From: Ditylenchus dipsaci | Lineage: Eukaryota; Nematoda; Chromadorea; Rhabditida; Anguinidae | Direction: 5' to 3' | DNA length: 64,000 bases | NCBI GenBank assembly: GCA_004194705.1 | Contig: SADC01000031.1 | Span: 186,001 to 250,000, forward strand | Shown here: positions 22,690-32,958 of the stretch, in pieces | Layout: the number at the start of each line of letters is the position of its first letter | How positions within the stretch are numbered: position 1 is the first letter of the stretch | The notes under the pieces: generated by a model | Seen by the model: the letters and a program-made list of their open reading frames with translations, nothing else | What the model was told of the DNA's origin: nothing | The model's database searches: none | Made by a program: the position numbers and the translations under genes

Positions 22690-23406
22690 GGCTTGAGTGT
22701 AGAATCCCCACGCAAAGTGCTCAGATGGAGGAGATAACTTCATATACGTGTTTTTCGACCCTGATTTCAGTTTAAAGAGAATAAGGGCTGTATTGGGAGA
22801 AGAAGGGAATAAAAGAGGCCACTAATCATCGAAGGATCACAAACAAGAAGATGTTGAACATAGTTTTGAATACTGGGACCTACCGCATAAATAAGCTCTG
22901 GTATGCATGCTTTTTCATTCATCCAGAGTCACTTTCGAGTGATTTGTGTCTAAGGTATGTGGGTGTGCCCCTTCGGTGCGCAGGGGCCTGAGGGTTAGAG
23001 ATGCGCGCACTCACTTACCTTAGGCTTAGATACTTAAGAAATACTCATGATCATAAATGCATATAGAGTCTCTTTTGCCACGGCCCAGTTGAAAAACGTG
23101 GTAATACAGCCGAAAAATACAAATATTTACTTTTCTATCGTTATGCCATAAAAGTGGCCCCTTTTATTCTCTTCCCCTCCCAATACAGCCCTTGATTTTT
23201 TCAAAATTCAAAAGGCGACAATTTAAATTTTTGAAATTTGACTGAGAAACCATGGTAACACCCCCCCCCCCCCTATAATTCGAAAAACTTTTTTCTCAGA
23301 GTCAAAAAACAGCCGGCTTCCTTATGAAATCGGCGTCGAGAAAAACGAATATGAGGTGATATCCTCCATCCGAGCACTCAGCGTGGGGAAGATTCTATAC
23401 TGCAAC
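22690..23406. repeat. Third copy of the GGTTGCAGTATAGAATCC MITE family
   Basis: Left end GGCTTGAGTGTAGAATCCCC, right end GATTCTATACTGCAACC. The family phrases (ATACGTGTTTTTCGACCC, ACAGCCGGCTTC) are present in both arms. Flanking 8-mers do not match, so the target duplication has decayed or one end is from another copy. Confidence 0.7.
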
Positions 23407-24059
23407 CGCAACTTGAGTGTTTTTTAACTGAAAGAAAGAAAAAAAGAGGGTCTTTTTATATTTTCGATCAAAAATCCATATCACAAAAAAATAGTTTCTA
23501 TGACCCTACCGGAGTATGCCCCCCCAATGAATTTTTTTTTAAATGTTTCCAAACACTTTATATCGACCTGAAATCACCTCAGAAGTTCAAATAAGACATT
23601 ATTTTTGAGTTCTGGTTAATAAAAAATTGAGTTTTGGGCATTTTGAAATTTTGACTATTTGCCTGTTTACCATCTTTTGGTCACTGGAGCTGGGCAAAAA
23701 GAGCCTCTAAATGCATTTTTGATCAAGAGTCTTGCTCGGAATTATGTCTAAGGTAAGTGAGTGCGCGCATCTCTAACCAACGAAGCCCCCTGCGACCTCT
23801 TCGGGGACGCAGGGGGCTTGGTTGCTTGAGGTTGAGATGCGCACACCCACATACCTTAGACGCAAATCACTCGAAAGTAACTCTGGATGCATAAAAAATA
23901 TAGGCATCGTGACAAGTGGGCCTTAACATTTGAGTAAATTTTTATAAAAGATTGATTTTTTCGAAAGCCGAGAATTGAGGACTGACATTTGTGGCCCGAT
24001 AAATAAAGACGCACTATTAAGGATGCAGCATATGAGGAATGACAAATGAGAACCGGCAT
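23407..24059. other. Intergenic with repeat fragments
   Basis: Contains a fragment (23740-23900) of the recurring GATGCGCACACCCACATACC / CACTCGAAAGTAACTCTGGA sequence, with a hairpin around CAAGCCCCCTGCG. No gene seen. Confidence 0.5.
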
Positions 24060-24735
24060 TCGCAGATCGACATTTACAGTCCGACATATGAAGATCGACT
24101 TTGAGAGTCGAAATTCGCGGATCTGTCATTTGGAACCCAAATACTATGAATCGAAATTTAAGGACGTGATCTTTCAAACTCAGCATTTCCATGATTGATT
24201 TTTCAAGACCGACTTTTAAGGACAAAACATTAGGGGCTTATTTTTCGTTCGTTGACATTTCTAGTCCGATTTTTTAAGGACGCGACATTTAAGGCCCGAA
24301 ATTCGGGACGCGACATTTGAGGCTCGACTAAGGTTGTATAATTCTCCGAAAAATAAAAATCGGAGAATTCTCCGGAGAATTCTCCGAGAATTCTCTCGAG
24401 TATATGGAGGATTTAATAAGGAAAAACTGGAAATTCCGGAGAATTTCGGAGAATTCTCCGGAGAATTCTCCGAAATTCCGGAGAATTGTACAACCCTAGG
24501 CTCGACATTCAAGGACGCGACTTTTAAGCCCGACATTTCGAGGCGCGACATTTAAGGCCGACAATTCAGGACGCGACATTTAAGGCCCGACATTTCGATG
24601 CGCGACATATAAGGCTCGACCTTCAAGGATGCGACATCAGAGGACGCGACATTTATGGATGCGTCATTTAAGGATGCGACATTTGAGGTCCGACACTCAA
24701 AAATGCCACATTTAACACCCCGGCATTTGTGGACC
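24060..24735. repeat. Degenerate minisatellite, unit about CGACATTTAAGGCC
   Basis: Roughly 17-bp units of the form RCGACATTTRAGGnCC run for most of 675 bp, interrupted by the 170-bp MITE at 24329-24498. The unit resembles the ACATTTGCGGACC arrays at 45.4-46.0 kb and 38.53-38.61 kb. Confidence 0.75.
24329..24498. mobile_element. hAT-type MITE with 8-bp TSD (GGCTCGAC)
   Basis: Ends TAAGGTTGTATAATTCTCCG and (reverse complement) TAGGGTTGTACAATTCTCCG. Exact duplications GGCTCGAC at 24321-24328 and 24499-24506. The inside of each end is an array of the palindrome GGAGAATTCTCC. Confidence 0.9.
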
Positions 24736-24749
24736 GGTGTTTTCTAACT

Positions 24750-24905
24750 CAGAATTTCATGCTGAACACGATACTGCAGGTCCTTCCCGCTTCAATCATT
24801 GACGAAGTAGGTAAAGAAGGCTCCGGAGGTAACAAGTTGTAGATGGTCGAAATCCAGCTGGATAAGTGGTACGTCATGAAGTTATACCATACACACATAG
24901 TTGGA
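24750..24905. repeat. Repeat around GCTGAACACGAT, copy 1
   Basis: Carries AGAATTTCATGCTGAACACG, then a stretch ending in GTCGAAATCCAGCTGGATAA. Diverged copies lie at about 28060-28260 and 28620-28800. Its outer CACACATAGTTGGA returns inverted at 25434-25450, bracketing the CCG arrays. Confidence 0.55.
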
Positions 24906-24922
24906 CGCCTCTGAAAAACCAC

Positions 24923-25121
24923 CGCCGCCGCCGCCACCGCCGCGGCGTCGCCAACACACCGCCGCCGCCGCGTCGCCGCCGGCGGCGCAAAAACCTTGCT
25001 AAATTCACCGCCGCCACCGCCGCCGCTGCCGCTGCTTTGCCACCACCGCCGCCGCCACCGCCGCGGCACTTTTATTTCGCCACCGCCGGCGCTGCCATCG
25101 CCGCCACCGCCGCCGCCAGCT
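24923..25121. repeat. CCG/CCACCG trinucleotide array
   Basis: Nearly pure (CCG)n with CCA interruptions. It generates long spurious open frames of Pro, Ala or Arg runs on both strands, none of which I accept as genes. Confidence 0.9.
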
Positions 25122-25278
25122 AACGCTTCACTGTCAAAAAAATTTTCTGTTTAATTTATGTTTGTCATAGAATAAAATTTTTGCAAGAGAACAGTAAAAT
25201 TCTAAATTATGTCATTTTATCATATTTTCGTAAGATGACCATTCAAAACAAGCATTGTTTTGGTACTTTGTAATTGGT

Positions 25279-25436
25279 GGTGCCGCCACCGCCGCCACCG
25301 CCGCCGCCGCCACATCGCCGCCACCGCCGCCGCCACATCGCCGCCACCGCCGCCGCCGACCTCATTTTCAGCCGCCGGCGCAGCCGCCGCGCCGGCGGCA
25401 CCTCATATTTTGCCGCCGCCGCCGCGGCGGCGATCC
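25279..25436. repeat. Second CCG/CCACCG array
   Basis: Same composition as 24923-25121, separated from it by 157 bp of AT-rich sequence. The two arrays are bracketed by the inverted phrase ATAGTTGGA. Confidence 0.9.
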
Positions 25437-25617
25437 AACTATGCATACACACACTCAAAATATACAAAAATGACCGCCAGGACTCCACCTATATTATTTT
25501 TGCACATTTCGCTACGATTTTATGATAAAGTATTGCTACTTTAGTGTATAAATAACCGTGAGATTCTGCGTATTCTTATTGTGTGTGAGATATTTTATAA
25601 ATTTTTTGCCGCCGCTT

Positions 25618-25960
25618 CGTGGCCATAGTGACCGCGATAAGCAAAAATTAGACGGCTTACCGTCCGCCGTCTTGGCGTCATTATTTTTTGCGTTTGGCCG
25701 GCCGTCCAATATTTTGCCGATCTCTGAAATTTAGCCACAGCCGTCTACCGGCTGTCCAAAACAAATTTTTTTTCGCCGGCCGTTTACCGGCTGTCCAAAG
25801 TCATTTTTTTTCGCCGGCCTTCAGCCAGGATTGTTTTAACGCCGGGCGGCCGGCGTTTAGCTGACGCCTGCGTTTGTTTTCGATAAGACGTAACGACGGC
25901 TAAGTGCCGGCGTTTAGCTGATGCTTTTGCAGTTTTTTTAGCTTGAGCCATCTTTCATAT
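25618..25960. repeat. GC-rich degenerate repeats (GCCGGCCGT...CCGGCTGTCC)
   Basis: Several diverged copies of CGGCCGTNTACCGGCTGTCCAA and CCGGCGTTTAGCTGA. A related fragment (CAGCCGGTAGACGGCCGC) occurs at 61678-61695. No coding potential recognised. Confidence 0.6.
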
Positions 25961-25999
25961 AAGAACTTTACGTGTGAAACCTTAGGTTGCAGTTTACAA

Positions 26000-26680
26000 T
26001 TCTCCCGCGGGTAGTGGTCAGATGGAGGAGATAACTTCATATTCGTGTTTCTCGTCCCCGATTTGATGAGAAAACCGGCTGCTTTTTTGATTCTGAGAAA
26101 AAGATCCGAACCACAGGGGTCACGGCCCCCAAAATTTGAATCTTAGTGCAGTTCAAGATAAACAAAACGCCAAGAATCGTTTCTATGAAATTCAAAATTT
26201 TCAAACAAAATTTTCATTTTATTCTTATTTCCAATTTTCACGGTTATGACAATTCTTCATGCACAACTAACGTTGCGAAAATTCTTTATTTAGTCTAATA
26301 ACCATGCAATTTGCATTTTTAACATGGCTATCGTGAACAGAGTTTTAAGATCTAATAATTAGTTTCGAATACCAGGGGTATCATGGTTCTTTAGTTAAAA
26401 TTTCACAAATTTAAATTGGCGCCTTTTGAATTTATAAGGGATTAATGGCTTTATTGGGAGGGAAGAAAATAAAAGGGGCCACTAATCACACATGGCCCAC
26501 TTACAAGAAGATATTGAACATAGTTTTGAATACTGGGGCCTACCGCAGAGTTGAGATGCGCACACCACATACCTAGACACAAATCACTTAAAAGTGACTC
26601 TGGATGCATAAGATAAATGTATGCATACCAGAGTTACTTTATGCGGTATGCCTCAATCAACAAAACTGTGTTCAATATCT
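26000..26680. repeat. Fragmented fourth copy of the GTATAGAATCC MITE family
   Basis: Shares GATGGAGGAGATAACTTCAT, ATTGGCGCCTTTTGAATTTA and the CACTTAAAAGTGACTCTGGA motif. About 230 bp of unrelated sequence (about 26110-26360) interrupts it. Confidence 0.6.
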
Positions 26681-27420
26681 TGCTTTTTACACTAAATTGG
26701 CCCATTTTTGGTCCTTTCCCACCCCGAAATAGCTCTCAATCCCTTTAAAAATGGTCGAAATAGGTATTTTTGGGTGGTCCCAAAACTCAATTTTTTATTG
26801 ACCAGAACTCAAAAATAATGTCTTTTTCGAGTTCCTGAGGTGATTTTAGGTCAATTTAGGGTATTTTTAAACATTTAAAAAAATTTATTTGGGGGGGGGG
26901 TGGTTAGACTCCGGCAGCGCCGATTTTTTTTACACTATTGTTGATCACTGTGTCTTTTTATTATAATTTTATTAAATTAATCTTTTTATTATTATACCGT
27001 CATTGTCTGAAAATAGCCGGTTTTCAATTTGCGTATTGCAAACTTACCGCAAGTGGCTAATAGTAATTCATGCATAAGCCTTTCTCAGTTATAGCATTGC
27101 TTAATGTGATATTTAAGAGCAAAAAATTATTTCCATTTGTGTGAACACGTGAAATAAGTTTTTTGTGCCAGGTTTGTGTTCGTATTTTGTTCCATTAAAA
27201 TTTTATTATTAGAATAAGAAAGAGCTTTTTAATAAAATTTAAAAAATTTTTGACTAATTTATTTGATGTAATACTTGGTTGGCCAGAGACAAGTCTCGTG
27301 AGAAAAGTTAAACTTTATGTGTCTGCAGATTTATATTGCCTCTAGCTAAATTTTATTCTGTGTCTAAAAACATCAAAGATAATAAAATAGTTTAGTACTT
27401 TAAAATATGAGTGATTTGAC
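26681..27420. other. Intergenic, AT-rich
   Basis: No gene or clear element seen. Confidence 0.4.
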
Positions 27421-27429
27421 TTTGCGGCC

Positions 27430-27715
27430 CTATTCAACAAAATGGGGGGGGGGGTTGTGTTTGCCTTGATCTATTATTTTTTAGGCTTAGGCAAGGGTGG
27501 GCACAAATCACTTAAAAGTGACTCTGGATGCATAAGATAGAATAAGGCCAGCGTATGTTAGGACAGACTGAAACATGAATCTAAGATATGTTTTCGTCCA
27601 TCCTAATATACGCTGGCCTAGCCTTGCCTAAATTATTTCCATTTGTGTGAACTAAGCCCAAAGCCTAAAATATTACAAAAAAACAACAGGGGACCAAGGC
27701 ATACTTTTTGCATAC
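27430..27715. repeat. Nested palindromic element, same family as 9751-9999
   Basis: Outer GCCTTGATC and GGGGACCAAGGC with the TTTAGGCTTAGGCAAGGG core. A 35-bp piece (CACTTAAAAGTGACTCTGGA...) from the other MITE family is embedded near 27507. Confidence 0.6.
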
Positions 27716-27933
27716 TATTATATACTATTCACGCATAAGCATACATATCGTACGAAGCACTTAAATTTTTTGAATTTTTCACTCTTTCCACTTGGTCCTC
27801 TTTTTAAAAACACATTATTAACCAATTTAAAATACGACTATTCATATCCCGTCTTTTATTAGAAAAGTACCGGTATTGGTCAACCCTAGGTTAAAGTGAT
27901 GAAAATGCTGGTTAACTTCTCGAAATAACCGCT

Positions 27934-28083
27934 TACCGTATATTCTGTATTAAAGGCCCCTTTCTAACAAAGGCCCCTCCCTCGATTTTTGACTAGGATT
28001 TCAGAGTTAGGACCATTTTTGATTTAGAATTTCAAGATTTTTCAGGGATTAAAAAATAAATGCCCCGGCGCCTTTAACACGGA
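27934..28083. repeat. Truncated TACCGTA-family MITE
   Basis: Left end TACCGTATATTCTGTATTAA followed by GGCCCC, as in the 40557 copy. The right end stops at GGCGCCTTTAACACGG without the TACGGTA terminus; the next repeat begins there. Confidence 0.6.
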
Positions 28084-28974
28084 AACCTGGTGCGCTCAAT
28101 TGCGACAACGGTAGAACAGAATGCGCTGAATACGATGGTGCGGTGCTTTTCCTTCGATGCCTGACCACGTAGGTGAAAATCGCTCCGGGAGGTAAGAAGC
28201 TGTACATGGTCAAAATCCAGCTGGATACCAACAGATTTTCAAGTGGTGTGCCATGATCGTTCTACTACACCCCATTCATATTATACCGAAATGAGCGTAA
28301 GGAATTCAGCTTTGAAACAAAATAAAGCATAGGTGATTTTACTTGTAAAGTCGAGAAAAATCACTACTTGTTTCTCAAGGTACGGATTTTCGGAATTCCC
28401 TAACTTTGAATTCTATGTGCCGTAACATTTACATATACAACTTTTATTAACAACTATTTCAGCATATTGTAGCGAAATTACTAGGCTACACGTTGAGCTA
28501 AAATTTGTAAGAATGTTCGTTTCAAAAGTTTACAAAAGTCACAGTCAAAATTACAAAGTCGTACATTTTTTGGCATTGTGTTTTTTCAATATCTATTTGA
28601 ATTTGCACAATTCTCGATACGGGTCACCCCGGTGCGCTCATTTGCGACATCGAGTAGAACATCGTGTGCTGAACACAACGGTGCCAGTCGTTTTCGCTTC
28701 AAGGATGAATAAAATGGCTGAAATGATGTCCGAAAAGTAATCAGTTTTGCATGGTCGAAATTCAGCTAGTACTCACAGATTTTCAAGTCATGTGATATTG
28801 TCTTCATATTACTCATAGGCACATTGGATACCGAAAACACCGGCATGGACTCTGCTTTCATGTACTGATAAGCAATAACTGTTTTTATTTCAAAATTTTG
28901 AAAATAATCACTTTTTTGTCTGCGTAAAATCTTTTTAAATTTTACATAATTACTTTATACAAGCCAGGGCTGGG

Positions 28975-29259
28975 ACGGAATTCCGATTTCCGTCTTCCGA
29001 TTTCCGATTTCCGGCAATTTTTCTCTTCCGTTTTCCGATTTCCGATTTCCGAAAAAATAGGTCAAATTTCGGAAATTTCGGAAGAGAATATTAGGCACTA
29101 GGAAATTTAGGCACTAGGAAATTTTTTGAATTTCTTCCGATTTCCGTCTTCCGATTTCCGGCAATTTTTTTCTTCCGATTTCCGACTTCCGGTTTGAGAA
29201 TTTTCTACTTCCGGTTCCGATTTTTGTTCCGACTTTTTTTGTCTTCCGTCCCAGCCCTG
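28975..29259. mobile_element. hAT-type MITE with 8-bp TSD (ATACAAGC)
   Basis: Sixteen-base perfect ends CAGGGCTGGGACGGAA. Exact duplications ATACAAGC at 28967-28974 and 29260-29267. The interior is almost wholly made of TTCCGATTTCCG repeats in both orientations. Confidence 0.92.
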
Positions 29260-29714
29260 ATACAAGCCTATGCCTATTCTGCTTTTCTCATTTATTACAA
29301 ATTTATTTAGTATTTCATAGGAAAATTCAACAGCTACAAAATGCACTAAAACATGCAACATTATTATTTCGAAATGTTTGAAAACCACGGTTAAAAATGG
29401 AGATGCACCTTCTTCCAAACAGGTTGGGACGGAACATCAAACACTAAATGCGGAGGTTACGAACCCTTACTTTCTTTCAAGCTTTTTAGATCGCTACGCT
29501 CAAATTCGGACAAAGTGAAGTTTTAGAAAGGAATAGCGAGCAATATTGGATGTGTCCTAAACAAATACCAAGGTCACCTACTTACTTTATTGAACTGGTG
29601 CTCAATTATTAATTCAGCTAAAAAACGAAAAAATTATGAGCCTCTGCAAAAAGATGGGAAGAAGATCAATAAAATAATTGCTTTCATCACGCTTGATGAT
29701 ACAATTGGTAGACT

Positions 29715-30525
29715 TTGCATAAATTTCGATCGCTGACCGATGCTTTTTTATCCGCTGACGGAATTTGTGCAGATAAGTTTGGAATCCTAGTGACGGAGCT
29801 AGTGATGCAGTGTCCACAGCCGAAGAAGTGGTTAAATAAAGACGTTATTAGCTTCTATTTCCAGCTACTTCCCCAACGCAGTATGTTGGACTTAACGTTG
29901 CCAAAGACAAGTCAATTCTCCATCTCATGGTTATAAGTCTAAGTCATGTTATGATTTACGCTTTTGATTCATTCTTCTACCCGGACTTGCTAAGAAAGGA
30001 CCAAAAAATGTGCTTTATTGGGCGATGAATGCGGATCTCTTCGAATATGAACTTCTTTTTGTACCGATTCACACGACAGCGCACTGGTCTTTGTCGGTAT
30101 TATTTTTGATGACTGCTTATTATACATATTTTTTATTTAGGCTGTCAATATCCTGACGAGAAATCTCTACTTTTATGACTCTCTGCACGATGACGGTGAA
30201 AAACATCTGAATCTGCTCAAGTGAACTATTTTTTATAGCCGACTAAGTCAAATAGGAAAAGTTTAGGTCGTTCCTCATAGAAAAGGATATTATGAAGAGA
30301 ATCTTCTAAGTGGATTGGTTTCTGCCCAAAGGTGAAACTAAATGTGTGTGCTTGTTAGGTAGATCTTATTTAGCAGGATATTCCGGTTCAAAACAACACT
30401 TTCGATTGTGACGCCTTCGTGTGCAAGTTTGCAGAATGCTTGTCAAGTGAAGTTCCATGATTTTTTCGCCAGAACAAATGCGGATCCGAATTGAGGTCGA
30501 AAAAGGAATAGAAGGGATTAGTTAA
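29715..30525 (+). CDS. SUMO protease-like cysteine peptidase (SENP/Ulp1, C48)
   Basis: Predicted to cleave SUMO-type modifiers. Exons: about 29715-30096, 30141-30220, 30298-30331, 30374-30525. Conserved pieces in order are KKWLNKDVISFYFQLLPQR, IYAFDSFFYPDL, LLFVPIHTTAHWSLS (catalytic His), LYFYDSLHDD (catalytic Asp), DIPVQNNTFDCDAFVCKFAE (oxyanion Gln and catalytic Cys) and FSPEQMRIRIEVEKGIEG. The usual Gly after the Cys is Asp. Introns of 44, 77 and 42 nt; the middle acceptor is the least certain. Three frame breaks (about 29923, 29988, 30456) are all repaired by one extra base. The true start is not fixed: TTG at 29715 only marks where the open frame begins, and an upstream exon is likely. 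It could be a decaying copy, but conserved triad and splice sites favour a gene with sequence errors. Confidence 0.85.
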
Positions 30526-31175
30526 AAATGTTATTTGAAATGTTATTGTTCACCTTACTTGTTTAGCGTACTTTATCTTACAATTGTTTAGTGAATAAAA
30601 TATGATTTGAAGGTTGACAATTGATGTGCTAATGAATTTTAAATAAATTAAAAGGTATGCAGTTAAGATTATTGATGCCTAGGATTTTCATTAACCCCAA
30701 ATCTTGAATCCCACCCAAGTTTATAAATTCTCAATCTTCAGATATTTTCATACAACTAAATCATCTGAGCATTGGGTACTACTACACAGGCACTTCGACC
30801 TGAGTACTATTCCAATTTTAGTATAATGTACCGATACATAGGTAGAATAACCTGAGCACCACCTAGACACCTTAGGGTACGATACTCCAGAACTGGGGTT
30901 CGTGCAAGTCAAATCGCTGTTTTAGCATTATCAAACCGTGTTCAATACACGGTTCTATACAATCTGCACGGCCTACCACGGTACAATTATATTGAAATAA
31001 TTTCAGCTAAGTCGATCATTTCGGGTTCTGGAGGTGAATATCCACTCAGGGGAGGTACCAGGGGTCTCCCCTACTCACCCTGAGGACGAACAGTCTTCAA
31101 AAAACTAGTTTTTGACTGTGATACAAGAACCGAAATTATTCTACCAACAGAATTTAAACCTGTAACCTCAAAATT
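30526..31175. other. Intergenic, nothing recognised
   Basis: AT-rich sequence downstream of the SENP-like gene; an AATAAA-containing stretch occurs at about 30595 and could serve as poly(A) signal. Confidence 0.4.
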
Positions 31176-31420
31176 TTGTAGAGGGAATTTACCACGGGAG
31201 AATTTACCGGAAGAGGAATTTACCGCGAGGAATTTCACAGCGGGCGGAATTCACATCGGGGAATTTACAGCGGGCTGGATTTACCGCCGCCCGATGCAAG
31301 GAAAAGGATTTGCGATTTTAAACCCTTAAAATTCGTGCCAAGACAAATTGTGTTGATGAATTCGCTATTGATGAATGCGGTGTTGATGAATTCGTGTTGA
31401 TGAATTCGGTGCCACCCCTT
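31176..31420. repeat. Two adjacent short degenerate tandem repeats
   Basis: 31176-31290 repeats GGAATTTACCGCG in about seven degenerate units. 31345-31415 repeats TTGATGAATTCG four times. Both look like minisatellites. Confidence 0.7.
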
Positions 31421-32427
31421 CTTAAAGGTACTTAATATTTTACAGGTTTGAGATAAGGTTTGAAGCAAATTGACAGAAAAATTACCAGAAAAGACGCTTC
31501 TTGCTGTCATCACGGAGGTAAAAATATAGGTAGTAATCAATTTCAAAAAGTAACCGCTAATGTAAACCTCCCCTTGAGACAATTTTAAATATTTTTCTTT
31601 AATATTCTTAAATTTAAATTTTCTTTAAAATAAAAATTGAAAATATCATTCAAAAGGTGACATTTCTTATAAAAAAAATATAAAATTGTATGCTGTCTAG
31701 ATGAGAAAAATTGCTTTTCACAACTGTTAAGACGAAATACTTAACTCCTAAGGCAGCGTGTAAAATTAATTGCTGCAATTTGTCCTATTTTTTTTTACAC
31801 TTCTACTTCATATCAAAATTGCGTTTTCAATTTTTTGCTTTTTTTAAGAAACCAAACTGAACAAACAATAAATAGTAACTAGTTTAAGAATGCCTCATTC
31901 AAGCCAACCAAAAAAATAATTGAAGGAAAGCCGAGAAATAGAGATGCGGCTGTTCCGCCCCTTGTGCCACATTCCCCTTTTTGTGTGTGTGCATTTATTT
32001 GTTCGTTTTTCGCCAATTATCGTTAGCAGAATAGTTTAGTGGGGGTATGTTTTTTCGGAAATAGCATTTAGATATAATTTTTTATTTACTTTTTCTTGTT
32101 AAATTTTTTTGACATTTTTGTTGGAAAAGGTGAAAATTGTTGAGATCAAATTTATGCATTTTTAAAGCAGCATTAGCAGCAGCAGTATGTGTCAGTCAAT
32201 AGTGCCGTAAGGGGGCAAGATAGATTGTGCAGAGATTGGTTTTATTTAGATGCAAGGCAAAATGATGAATGCCATCTCCGTGTTAACAACAAATTTTTTC
32301 AAGATTTAAGATTTGAATTTTGTTTTTTCGTTATGGATAGTATAATTCGTTTAGGAAATACGATAAATAAGTTAAGTTTAATTTAGTATTTTTCTGAGTT
32401 TTCATTGTGTTTTTATTTTTAAATTGC
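31421..32427. other. Intergenic, nothing recognised
   Basis: A 65-codon open frame at 32189-32386 has no recognisable domain and no splice context; not accepted. Confidence 0.4.
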
Positions 32428-32482
32428 TGTATCCCCATTTTCTACCAAAAAATGAATTTATAAAAATGGACTCAGCATCGTC
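32428..32482 (+). repeat. Partial upstream duplicate of Clc-like exon 2
   Basis: CTGTATCCCCATTTTCTACC and GACTCAGCATCGTC match the 3' end of exon 2 of the Clc-like gene (about 33345-33396) with a few differences. It lies 0.5 kb before that gene's ATG. Confidence 0.75.
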
Positions 32483-32958
32483 AAATTTTAAATTGTCACT
32501 AATTTTCTGCAGGAAAATATTTTTCAGAAGTGTAAATATTACGTTTTATTATATTGTAAAGTTTGCTTAGAATATGTTTTGTCAGTATGAAAAATCGTGC
32601 ATTTTACACATTACCCTAAAACTCCCTATAAAACACCTTGCCGAAAAATGACTACTTCAAATCTCCTATTTCATTAATTTTTTTCTTTTTAGAGTTTTTT
32701 GAAGAAATTTTGCGATTCCGGTATTAATGATAAGAATCCAAATTGAAAAATTTGCAAAAGACGAAATCAACAAAAGCGGCTGTTAAACTACATTAAAAAA
32801 TAACCTTATTAGGTACATCTTGTCATTTTGGGCTAAGTGAATTCTTAAAGGTTTAACCAGAATTATAGATTTTATCAAACTTATTACATGCTGAAAAGTC
32901 TCTATCACTTTCAAAGGCAAACATAAAAGCAATGTAAACTGCATTTTATTCTCAAACC

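Noticed and set aside
24866..25544. Long Pro-, Ala- and Arg-rich open frames on both strands
   Set aside because: Produced by CCG trinucleotide arrays.
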